A stretch of DNA of 64,000 bases from Lepidonotus clava (Eukaryota; Annelida; Polychaeta; Phyllodocida; Polynoidae), in contig OW387147.1 of assembly GCA_936440205.1 (NCBI GenBank), positions 16,269,629-16,333,628 on the forward strand. Direction: 5' to 3'. A program made the position numbers and the translations under genes. The notes under the pieces were generated by a model. It was not told the DNA's origin, did no database searches, and worked only from the letters and a program-made list of their open reading frames with translations. Each line of letters begins with the position of its first letter. Position 1 is the first letter of the stretch. Positions 37,714-47,920 of the stretch are shown here, piece by piece.

Positions 37714-39597
37714 ATGCGGCAGTTTACCTTGTATAATTCCAATGAAAATGCATCGCGTCTCAAACAATGTAAATTGCTGGTAAATAAACATATACTGGGT
37801 GCGAAACAGGAATATGTTGAGCAATTACTTCAATCCACTCAGGATAACCCAAACAAGTTTTGGAGGAATTTGAGTCCACTGTTGAAGTCAGTTGAGTGTC
37901 ATGAAACAGTTGAATTCTGTATTGAAACAGATGATGGAGACCTGGTAAGTCCATTAGATAGCCCTAATTTTATGAATGATTACTTTGCAAATGTGGGACA
38001 TAAATTGGATGCATCATTTCCGACCTTAGATTTACAGCCCGTAGAAGATCTCACAATTGAGGGTGTGGTCTCTGAGATGCTGGCATCAGACTTGGAAAAA
38101 CTTATTTCAAACATAGATACCAACAAGGGATCTGGCATAACTGACATTCCGTCATTTGTTCTAAAAGACTGCTTTAAGGTCTTGATGAACCAAATGTTAA
38201 ATCTATATAATTGTTCTATAAACTTGGGTGTATTCCCAAAGAAATGGGCAGTTGCAACTATTACACCAATCCCGAAAGGTGGGGATAGTAGAAAATGTAC
38301 CAACTGGCGGCCGATTTCAATTCTCCCATTGCCTGGTAAGATCCTAGAGAAGTATATCCATAAATTGATGTCAAAGCATCTCACGGACCATAACTTATTG
38401 AATGATGCCCAATATGGATTTAGGGCAAACAGATCAACATCAGATGCAATTTTTAGATTCCTGAAATCGATTGGTGAAAACATCAATGATGGCAAATATG
38501 TTGGTGCCATTTACGTCGATTTTGCTAAGGCGTTTGACTGTGTATCACATGCTATATTATTGAATAAATTAGGGATGATGGGTTTTGGTAGGAAACTGCG
38601 AAAATGGCTTGATAGCTACTTGGCGAACAGGAAAATTAGAACAAAATTAAATAATAAACTTTCTACATTGGCAGATCTTAGATACGAAGTGCCACAGGGA
38701 TCTATTTTAGGACCTCTTTTATTTAATATTTACATAAATGACATTGTTCAGGAAATTACTACCCTTGATATAGAACTTATACTCTATGCTGATGATGCCG
38801 TGATCTTTAGTACTGATACTATATCATCCAAAATCGAATCCAACCTTCAGAATGCACTAAACAAGCTGGAGTATTGGACTACAAAATGCAGGCTAATTGT
38901 AAACGTAAAAAAATCACAAACTTGTCTGTTCGGAATGCGAGCTTCCATAGGATTAGTAGATAGCCTGGATATAAAGTTAAAACGTATATCATTGTCACAT
39001 TGTCACTCATATACCTATCTAGGTGTCATTCTTGATGAATGCTTAACCATGAAACCTCATCTTAACAACATTAAGAGGAAATTTGGACAACGCACTTTTA
39101 AACTAACGAAAATTAAAAAGTACTTGAATACACAAACTCGATTGCTAGTGTATAAGCAAACTGTGCTACCGGTCGCTGAATACGCTGATTTTTTATTGAC
39201 ATTGTGTACTAAACATGAGGTAAAAAAGTTACAGACTATGCAAAACCGATCCCTACGCACCTGTTTTGGTATCTATAATCCACGTGAAGTAACAACTGTG
39301 GATATTCATGAAATGGCAGGTCTAAGGCCTTTAAATGAGAGAAGACAATTACACCTTCTTGTGATTTTTTATAAGAATAAATGTAATGAGGAATGGATTA
39401 GTCCTGATAGTACTCATAACACCAGACAGTCAGAAGTCTGCAGTTTCCAAACCAACATCCCAAAGAAACGTCCTTACTTAAATGGTCCCTATTTTGTTGG
39501 AGCACGTCTGTGGGACTCTTTGCCTAATGATATCAAAAACTCAGTTGATATTGTTACATTCAAAAGGACTACAAAATTATGGTTATCATCAAGATAG
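37714..39597 (+). CDS. Reverse transcriptase (ORF2 C-terminal part) of a Jockey/CR1-type LINE
   Basis: The 627-codon frame is unbroken. Visible RT motifs are WRPISILPL, then GFRANRSTSDA (from residue 235), VDFAKAFD with catalytic Asp269, VPQGSILGPLLFNIYIND (from about 326), and YADDA at 358-362 with catalytic Asp360 and Asp361. The C-terminal tail ends with the LINE-typical segment GARLWDSLPNDIKNSV. No endonuclease and no RNase H domain is present, whereas full-length relatives carry an endonuclease before the RT. The first ATG is used as a nominal start; the natural start lies in the missing 5' part. The enzyme copies the element's own RNA into DNA at a nicked target. Confidence 0.95.
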   Translation: MRQFTLYNSNENASRLKQCKLLVNKHILGAKQEYVEQLLQSTQDNPNKFWRNLSPLLKSVECHETVEFCIETDDGDLVSPLDSPNFMNDYFANVGHKLDASFPTLDLQPVEDLTIEGVVSEMLASDLEKLISNIDTNKGSGITDIPSFVLKDCFKVLMNQMLNLYNCSINLGVFPKKWAVATITPIPKGGDSRKCTNWRPISILPLPGKILEKYIHKLMSKHLTDHNLLNDAQYGFRANRSTSDAIFRFLKSIGENINDGKYVGAIYVDFAKAFDCVSHAILLNKLGMMGFGRKLRKWLDSYLANRKIRTKLNNKLSTLADLRYEVPQGSILGPLLFNIYINDIVQEITTLDIELILYADDAVIFSTDTISSKIESNLQNALNKLEYWTTKCRLIVNVKKSQTCLFGMRASIGLVDSLDIKLKRISLSHCHSYTYLGVILDECLTMKPHLNNIKRKFGQRTFKLTKIKKYLNTQTRLLVYKQTVLPVAEYADFLLTLCTKHEVKKLQTMQNRSLRTCFGIYNPREVTTVDIHEMAGLRPLNERRQLHLLVIFYKNKCNEEWISPDSTHNTRQSEVCSFQTNIPKKRPYLNGPYFVGARLWDSLPNDIKNSVDIVTFKRTTKLWLSSR

Positions 39598-39710
39598 TTA
39601 AAACATGAATTAAATCCTATATCAGCAATGTGATACATAGTGGGGCGAGCTAATCTACAGATCACACAGATATGGTAGATACAGTATATAATAGAACTCA
39701 ATTTATTACT

Positions 39711-39730
39711 TGGTGCTTAACTTAGCACTA
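39711..39730 (+). other. LINE 3' UTR stem-loop 1
   Basis: TGGTGCT, loop TAACTT, AGCACTA: a seven-pair stem that includes one G-T wobble. Its twin lies exactly 220 nt downstream. Such hairpins in CR1/L2-type 3' UTRs can serve as RT recognition structures; that role is inferred here. Confidence 0.6.
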
Positions 39731-39930
39731 CATATACTTATTCTTACTCATTGTTTGCCTATTAGTCACTACCTTGTATCACTATGTGTGTATTGAATTC
39801 CTAATTCGAGTGTGTGTAGTCTGATACTGATTTGTGTCAGTAATAGAAATTGTAAAATATTTTAAAATGAAATTCCATCTTGGCTTTAATATAAATGGAC
39901 AAGATAATTTGACACTTGACACTTGATATC

Positions 39931-39950
39931 TGATGCTTAACTTAGCATCG
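39931..39950 (+). other. LINE 3' UTR stem-loop 2
   Basis: TGATGCT, loop TAACTT, AGCATCG: seven pairs including one T-G wobble. Relative to stem-loop 1 the loop is identical and the three stem positions that differ all stay paired, one by a double change. It follows TTGACACTTGACACTTGA (39909-39926), a 7-bp short tandem repeat. Confidence 0.65.
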
Positions 39951-40135
39951 CTTTCTTCTATTTGGCTTACTTGAATGTGGTTTTGTTTATCTTGAATCGA
40001 TTATGTGCTTTATTTTGACTTGATTTCCTGACTAGATTAACATTACATTGTTATATTATTAATGTTATATACCTACATGGAAGATCATTGCTACGGATGA
40101 ATGTGGTTAAATAATAATAAAAAAAAAAAAAAAAA

Positions 40136-40296
40136 TTATGTCTCTTTGCCTCTCTGGTTGAGGGGCTCATGGGCAATCAGTAATACTGGGTCCAGGGTAT
40201 GGTCTTCGATCGATAGCCACAGATGGACGATGTCCTTTGAATAATCATAGCCGATGGGCGTCCTTGTGGTAATATACATATACCCCTGATCAATTG
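40136..40296. other. Unique flank of the LINE
   Basis: No feature is seen between the LINE tail and the X-box. Confidence 0.4.
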
Positions 40297-40310
40297 GTTT
40301 CCATGGCAAC
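40297..40310. promoter_or_regulatory. Canonical RFX X-box
   Basis: GTTTCCATGGCAAC matches the palindromic X-box consensus (GTTNCCATGGNAAC) exactly, within a nearly symmetrical 16-mer. RFX winged-helix factors bind such sites, often at ciliary gene promoters in animals. No adjacent promoter is identified. Confidence 0.45.
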
Positions 40311-41948
40311 CTCCAGGAACAGATTCATCTATGTCAGATTAAGGCAATGTCGGAGAGGACATATCCCAAAATAATGTACCTCCTTATATCCGACAAATTC
40401 ATATCTCTTTCCCTCCCAGACTATATGGGTTTTTCTTCGCCTGGCTAGACCCATAGAGCTATAGTCACATGCCGAGACGTCTCCCCTGTACTCTCCCCAA
40501 GGCCCCTGGGTACACAGCGATATCTCCGCATCAATAGAGGGCAGTAGAGGCGGGGAATTGGTCCGTCTTTTGTGGCCCAGGGTCTGATATGTGGGGAGGG
40601 TGTGCGGCACCAATATTGGAAACGTATGATGACAGCAATCGAAAAAGAATTGACTGTAAACTTCTTTCGGAGGTTTCATGCGATCTTTCCCAAGACATTC
40701 AATTGTAGGCCATGCACCCATACTCCCACATTCTTGGACATTACAGTTTAGCACAGTCTAGATATTCAAGAGCGAACAAGGATTTCTCTGAGGGGGGTGT
40801 CAACATAATAATGGGCTAAGTACTAAAACCGCGTTGGCATTGCACGTCCTTTTGTAATATTTGGGTCCACCCTAAAAAAAGGTGGTGGGGGGAAGGCCAG
40901 GATCCCTAGACTCCCTCCCTCCCTCCGCTGGATCCAACTTGATTACAGATATCCTGGCTTCTCAAAGTCGTTCAGTAAAACCTTAAAACTAGTGAAGTAG
41001 AAATCATTTTCGAAATGCTATGACATTTATATAGATTAAGAAAAACATTTCAATAGCAACTCTCTTTTCCACCTCACTGAGCACAACTTCAAAGAAGTGT
41101 TTCGCCATCAAACGCAATTTACAGCTCTATCAGGAGGAAACTTTCTGCGTCAATAAAGTAGAAAATAACGTTGGATCGATGTCAGTTTCTACTATAGACC
41201 TAGACCAACAGTGGCAAGTTACATTCAATAGATGAGAGCGAGTGTGAGGCGAGTGGGTGGCAATTTGGGATAACTTTGCTGGAGGTAGGCGTGATGTTGA
41301 AAAGCAAGCTATACATCAAGCGCTTGAAAGGTAAAGTGACAGCGGCTGAAGGGGGGTAGTCTCTAACTGCTGGGGTGGGTCATGTAATCTGTCCAGACCC
41401 CCCCCCCCCCTTCAATATCCCAGCGTCCCAGCAGGGCTACAGCCTCCTCCAGTCCCTGTGAGCCACTGGAGGCTTCTATAGGTAAAGGGTCTGCGCTTGG
41501 AACTCCAATATAGTATGGATTCCGAGACGCGGTTCAAACAGTCTCAAAATGTATCACCCTGTGTTGAGCAGTTGAGAGGATTCCAGATGATAAAAAGGTT
41601 TTCAGTTAACTTGAAGGGGTTCCAGTCGACAAGTCAGGAAACGTGTGTTATGTTCTAATCAAGAATGAGAGCTTACCTTTCTTAAATCTCCGGGAGTTGC
41701 GAACTCTCTCGCATAACTCAGCAGTGCCCCCCTCCCTCTTCTCTCCCCCTCTGGGTACAGCACTGCTCAAACATTTCTGTTGGACCCTCCGCTTGCGAGA
41801 ATTTTACATCAAAAAGTTAACGTGTGAAAATGAAGTCTATCCTTTCCTACGTGTACTCCTCCACCTCTCAACAGCCCCAGTCATTGCCTGTTTACACTAA
41901 TCCGATCTGACCCTACCGACCATCCCCCCCCCCGACTACCTCACCACA
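40311..41948. other. Unique non-coding sequence
   Basis: A 141-codon minus frame at 40329-40754 has no recognised motif. A C run is at about 41398-41410. Segment 41780-41830 has short stretches in common with 19440-19490 (GGNCCCT, then ATTTTACAT and AAAA), possibly two old copies of one interspersed repeat. No gene is called. Confidence 0.4.
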
Positions 41949-42030
41949 ACTTTTCTTTGGACCATGAGCTGCTCACTTAATGACTGAGAACCAAAAGTCT
42001 CAGCCGGCAGCTCATGGTCCAAAGAAAAGT
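41949..42030. repeat. Inverted repeat with 24-bp perfect arms
   Basis: Arm 41949-41972 (ACTTTTCTTTGGACCATGAG then CTGC) and arm 42007-42030 are exact inverted copies. The 34-nt spacer contains its own hairpin, CTGAGA/TCTCAG. The structure is a nested stem-loop of 82 nt. No target duplication is clear. It may be a fold-back element, a structured RNA or a cruciform. Confidence 0.8.
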
Positions 42031-42082
42031 GTCGTCAACTGCCCACATCCCCAGCCGTGACATGATAAGTGGGGCGGTCGGT

Positions 42083-42096
42083 GCGCCACCTGCCGG
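42083..42096 (-). promoter_or_regulatory. CTCF-like motif
   Basis: On the minus strand, CCGGCAGGTGGCGC matches CCASYAGRKGGCRS at 13 of 14 positions. It lies about 50 bp from the 24-bp inverted repeat, in a short CpG-rich patch. Binding is inference. Confidence 0.4.
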
Positions 42097-44659
42097 AGTC
42101 TGTCAACGCGGTTAATTAATTAAGCAACAAAACCTCAGTTGTCAAATCAATTAGTTTTCTTAGACGCGATGTAAAGAGAGTTAGTTTATGCTTAGTTCAC
42201 GTAAATTACTGTATATACTCCTTGTTCATTCGACTCCCTCATAGGCGCCTTGTACTCAAAACCTCAGGCCAAGCTCCATAGGAAACTATACCTCAACTCT
42301 TTGGTTCAGATAAATCCAAGAGCGGGCGCCAAACTATTGAAAAAAGTCCATGAGCATAATTCCATTGTCTGTATACAATATTATTGGTTTATGTTGTACC
42401 GACACTGTATTAATGCTCTCAAGTTGTTCAAATTATTGGCAGATATAGATAATACACACACAGAAATCAATTTAGGTATTTTTTTCATTATTGATAAACG
42501 TTTAATTTGCGAACACAAAAGGCTTTATATTACGACATAGAGTAGAGTACATAGTGTTAGATGGACCGCATTGGTTACCTCCTTGAGGGTGTATCCTCAG
42601 CTTCGGTTACTTTAATTTCCTGCCAGATATCACAGGATCCTAGGCAAACAACGTCGATCTATGCCCATAAATGTACGTTGCCATAAATACGTGTATTACT
42701 AGTAGTTGTTCTTCGCCAGCTTCAGAGACGAATAACCATGCGGCCTCAATTCAGATACATTCGTTATAAGGTAGGACATCAATCACACATGGCTTTAAGC
42801 AATGAATTAGAATTTAGGATTGGCCGTCAGAGTATATATCGTAATTTTTTAATAGGCCTACTAATGCACATCTCATTTTTTATTTTGGGGTCAGCTTCAG
42901 TGACTTGAACAAAGCTTCAATTCAGTAGCTATGAATCTGATAATCATGGTTAATTCAATTACGTTAAAAGCTGTGTATGTGTTTTTAAACCTAGAAGAGA
43001 TTGATCAATTCGGTTATAAAGCTATGAACAACCTCATTTAGATTTACATGCTTCTTTGCAAAAAGAGAAAATAACCTTTTCCAGCAAACGATTGAAGATA
43101 GATATCATTTCTGCAAATACAAAGTGCATCCTGTGCAACCATGCATAATTACCATGCGCATGTACCTAGATTGAGCCCTATATAAATACTACTATACGCC
43201 ATAGTCAGAGCCATTGACAACGGTTTACCTCATACCTTTATACAGGACCAGGGGGCTTGTACATCATAGCAATATCCATAGAACGTAGCATAATGCACAC
43301 AGTACTAGGGCTGCCCCGTCACTTTCCCCATCCCAATGAACCCTGGGCAATAGCTGTGATGGTGAGAATGGCTGCCGTCCTCCTCCCGTCCGCTTTATAG
43401 TCGGAGCACACACAGTAAAGGTGAATAATTAATCAGCTATAACGCGGGGTATCGGCGGGGACAATACGATACTGCGTGTAAACCAATGGGACCGGCAGGA
43501 ATCTAGACTCGTGGCTCTGGTTTTAAAAGGGCAGAGTTAGTTTACTGTGTGTATTAGTGCATTGGGGAGGGGAGGGGTCCATGATTCCCTCGCAGGTGAT
43601 TCCTTTTGTTTCTTTTTTCCGGATATTTGTGTAGGCTGAAACACGGAATACCAAAAGGAATCATATGAATTAAGGGCCTATAATATGTTAAATATATCGC
43701 TGACGAACAATGTAAATTCACACTAATTGTATGGGAAATCTACAACAGTGTTGTGGTCTTTAGAATCATGGGGCGATTTGGACTCATAATACAACCATGT
43801 GCAATAAACGGGGAACTCTTGTAATGCATTCAATTATGTATCAATATTGATCACATATTCCTCATTCGTTGACTGCCACTGATCCTGTAGATACCGTTAC
43901 TTTCGTTGGTAGAACAGTTTTTACAGTTGACAATTGGCATGCTTTAGGACCTACCGTGATCCGTCAGACACTGCTAACAGTGAAAGCTTTATCCAGGATG
44001 GGATGAGTTCTGTAGTCAAACAGTCAGGGAGGGGAATGGGGCAATATAGACAGTACAGGCCGCCCATACACTGGAAACTGGCCAGATTATATTGGCGGAT
44101 CACATGAATAATGGCAGCGACAGCTATTGTTAAATCACCCCATGAATATCATTGAGCTGTTGGTGTGAGGTAAATACTGTCATATCTGGACGTTTGGCCG
44201 TTTGGGATGGGCGTATTTTTGTATTTAACACAGACAGTTATGTATGAAATATGTGTAAACAGCTGCTTTGACGTTTCGACCAACTAAGCTAGACAGACAA
44301 TAATAGAAACTATAATACATACATTGATTACCACTCAAAACATGAATGAGGTGCATTTCACTATGTATAACTTGAACGGATTGCATGTATATATGGTAGT
44401 GTATTTTTGACTAGTTTTAGATTCCTTTTTATTGCGGCATTCTATTTCATAATTATACAGGCTTGTTTTTCCAATAGAAATAGAGTTGGTTATACGCTGA
44501 TTGAAATAATGGTATCATGACAACGATTGAGTGTTCATTTCTAGGGGGGCCTGATAATAAATTCTAATATTGATACAATAGGACATGCTGTGGTAGCATT
44601 TACATTAAGTATGCATGCACTTAACCTTTATCAATATTGTTATTCACGAACAACAAAAT
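42097..44659. other. Unique non-coding sequence
   Basis: No gene is supported. A 12-bp perfect inverted repeat (43597-43608 and 43652-43663) lies here. A compact tract at about 43200-43520 has mixed composition and may be regulatory, but nothing identifies it. Confidence 0.4.
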
Positions 44660-44837
44660 TAATATACATGAAGGGGTCTGACCAACTCTTGGTAGCCAGT
44701 AGACTCAGTGAAGAATAGATATACATAAAGGGTTAAGTCCGACCAACTCTTGGCCTTGGCCAGTAGATTCAGTGAAGAATAGATATACATAAAGGGTTAG
44801 GGCTGACCTACTGTGGCCTTTATCTAGTAGACTCAGC
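44660..44837. repeat. About 62-bp tandem repeat, nearly 3 units
   Basis: GACCAACTCTTGG starts at 44680 and 44741, and the variant GACCTACTGTGG at 44804. Each is followed by CAGTAGACTCAGTG or a variant. The first two also carry AAGAATAGATATACATAAAG. Confidence 0.85.
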
Positions 44838-46619
44838 GTCTAGGGAGCAGATCGATACAGATGTCCTAACTGTAATAGGTGTATGAGGTGCTCAGACTGC
44901 CCTGAGTCGGCTAATCCATGACTACGATACCAATGTGTACAACTGATGATAAAAGCAAGAACTCGGTGTTTGGGACGAGGCGGTCTCCCAGTCTTGAAAA
45001 AAAAGTTTTTTACTAAGCCCCAAAATTATACCAATGGGTGTTCAGTCATATCTACAGAAAGAATGGACTCAGTAGAAAAATGATAAAAATAAAAGCAAGA
45101 ACTCATTTATTATTCAAGAGTTTTCGTAAGAGATAAGTAGTATAGGGAGAATTTCAGTTCTGCTCATCTGCAAAATCATCATTTATATTCGACACAACTG
45201 TGTACTATTAATCATAATGCAGTAATGCCTATTATGATATCTTAGGGGCTTCCATTAAGTGTGTACGACATTTTCAAAATAATTATTGAGACCCCCTCAA
45301 CGCCGCCCCCACCCCCCCCCCCCCCATTGATATGTATTGGATTTGTGCAGATTCGTACACACGTTCTCAAGAATTACATACCCCAAAGGGCCGTGAAGCG
45401 TACGTAGGCCTATTCACACAAAAGGCTCTATTATATATTTGCCTTTCGGTAATGCAGTAAACGGCAAGCACTGTTGGAATGAAAGCCGTTGGAGGTACTA
45501 CTCAAATACTATATGCGGCTTAAGTGTCTACACTGTAGAAGCTGAAAAAACAATCTCCCTTCATAATGTGAAAACAAGCAACGCAGAATCCCCCGAATGG
45601 AAGCCGTGTCTTTGCATACATCGATATTCCATTTCCTACCTAAACACACTTGGCTCAGACAATGTAACCCTAGTCCGCAGTCAGTCATGTTTTGGCTGCC
45701 ACTCTAGCGAGCCTCCCATCGACTGCTATTTGCAACACGGCCTATTCTTCATTATGGTGTAGGCAGGGTCCCAATTCAATGTGAATCGATGCTAACGAAG
45801 GCGGCGGGCTCGGCCCAGGGAGGAGGGGAGTGATACGTTCAGCTGTGTGTGCTTTCTCCGTGTTATCTGTGTGTGATACACTGATACTGTATTCAGCTGG
45901 CCCAGTGTCTACTTTCCTCACAAATGTAGCCTCATTTAGGCCGCCTTTGTATTGATTTGTCGCAATATTAGATATAAAAGCAGCCTCTGAAACACGACAC
46001 TTAGTGTGTATGTTGGAATGAAAGGAATTGATTATTCGTAAAATGCTGTGTATGTGAATTGTTTAGTACTGTTGTAAACAGCGTCGTCCTTAAGCTTTTA
46101 TCAAACCTATAAGTTTAATGTTAATGCCTTTTGATAGATGCGCATAAGGAATGTTGTAGTAATGCTGCTCTTGAAGATTTAAACTAAAAGAATTAGTGCT
46201 TCGCCTATATTAATAAGACTTTCGTCACTGTAACGTTCAATAATCACGCGTCATTAAATCGCGATATAGGTAGGAATTGCTTGCGATCTATCCTTTCTTT
46301 ACACGGGAATTTAATGAAATCTGTGAAATCTAGACAATTTGCGCTGTATTTTAGCCCTTCTTTTTTTGGTGACATCTTCTGTTTCACTACAATAAGTATT
46401 GACCAATTGGTACTGCCCCTATCCACCCCATCCCCCACAATCCAAATGAGGTGTTTTTTGGGGAGTCCTAGTAAATAACAGTTCCTAATGCACACAAAAA
46501 GTGGATACTGCAATTATCCAGATCTGCCAGGTCTCTGGGTCAGGAGGTACTATGTGCCTGCCAACTTCCAGCACTACCACACAACCCCCCTTAATAAGTC
46601 CAAAGAGATTAGCCAATCC
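44838..46619. other. Unique non-coding sequence
   Basis: A C-rich tract is at about 45302-45326. The 107-codon plus frame at 45439-45762 has no recognised family. TATAAAAG at about 45973 follows a unique tract and could be a TATA box, but no exon is recognised after it. Confidence 0.4.
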
Positions 46620-47920
46620 TGACTCACAAACTCCGACAGGCCCTGACCCACACCCTCCAACATGCCCTGCCCCACACACCCCAACAGGCCCTGACCCACA
46701 CCTTCCAATAGGCCCTGTCCTACACACTCCAACATGCCCTGCCCCACACACCCCAACAGGCCCTGACCCACACCCTCCAACAGCCCCTGACCCACACACT
46801 CCAACAGGCCCTGACCCACACACCCCAACAGGCCCTGACCCACACCCTCCAACAGCCCCTGACCCACACACTCCAACAGGCCCTGACCCACACACTCCAA
46901 CAGGCCCTGACCCACACACTCCGACAGGCCCTGACCCACACCCTCCAACATGCCCTGCCCCACATACCTCAACAGGCCCTGGCCCACACCCTATAATAGG
47001 CCCTGTCCTACACACTCCAACATGCCCTGCCCCACACTGCCCAACAGCCCCTGATCCACACCCTCCAACAGGCCCTGACCCACATACTCCAACAGGCCCT
47101 GACCCACACACTCCAACAGGCCCTGACCCACACACTCCAACAGGCCCTGACCCACACCCTCCAACAGGCCCTGACCCACACATGCCAACAGACCCAGACC
47201 CACACCCTCCAACATGCCCTGCCCCACACACCCAAACAGGCCCTGACCCACACACTCCAACAGGCCCTGACCCACACACTCCAACATGCCCTGACCCACA
47301 CACCCAAACAGGCCCTGACACACACACACTCCAACAGGCCCTGACCCACACACTCCAACAGGCCCTGACCCACACACTCCAACATGCCCTGACCCACACA
47401 CTCCAACAGGCCCTGACCCACACACTCCAACAGGCCCTGACCCACACACTCCAACATGCCCTGACCCACACACTCCAACAGGCCCAGACCCACACACTCC
47501 AACAGGCCCTGACCCACACACCCAAACAGGCCCTGACCCACACACCCCAACAGGCCCTGACCTACACACTCCAACAGGCCCTGACCCACACACTCCAACA
47601 GGCCCTGACCCACACACCCAAACAGGCCCTGACACACACACCCCAACAGGCCCTCACCCACACACTCCAACAGGCCCTGACCTACACACTCCAACAGGCC
47701 CTGACTTACACATTCCAACAGGCCCTGACCCACACACTCCAACAGGCCCTGACCCACACACTCCAACAGGCCCTGACCCACATACTCCAACAGGCCCTGA
47801 CCCAAACACTCCAACAGGCCCTGACTTACACACTCCAACAGGCCCTGACCCACACACTCCAACAGGCCTTGACCCACACACTCCAACAGACCCTGACGCA
47901 CACACCCCAACCCATAAACT
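46620..47920. repeat. 24-bp minisatellite, roughly 54 units
   Basis: The unit is CCCTGACCCACACACTCCAA followed by CAGG, repeated for 1.3 kb with point variants (TGCCCTGCCC, GGCCCTGTCC, CCCCAACA) and a 2-bp change of register near 47320. Because 24 is a multiple of three and the unit lacks stops in most frames, several frames on both strands stay open: 490 codons plus (TGPDPHTP, then LTHTLQQA) and up to 352 minus. Open frames on both strands at once argue that they are by-products rather than a gene. Confidence 0.95.

Larger units (their letters stand above)
37660..40135 (+). mobile_element. 5'-truncated LINE, Jockey/CR1 group
   Basis: A reverse-transcriptase frame is followed by a 3' UTR of about 540 bp and an A-rich tail (about 40118-40135, preceded by AATAATAAT). 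The apurinic-type endonuclease half expected upstream is missing, the usual result of incomplete target-primed reverse transcription. The 5' edge is uncertain. The frame is open back to 37660, and the octamer AATTATGT at 37550-37557 and 40134-40141 could be a target-site duplication placing the edge at 37558. The unbroken frame suggests a fairly recent insertion. Confidence 0.85.

Noticed and set aside
40329-40754. 141-codon minus frame
   Set aside because: No motif, no start context or splice support; length is within chance for this much sequence.
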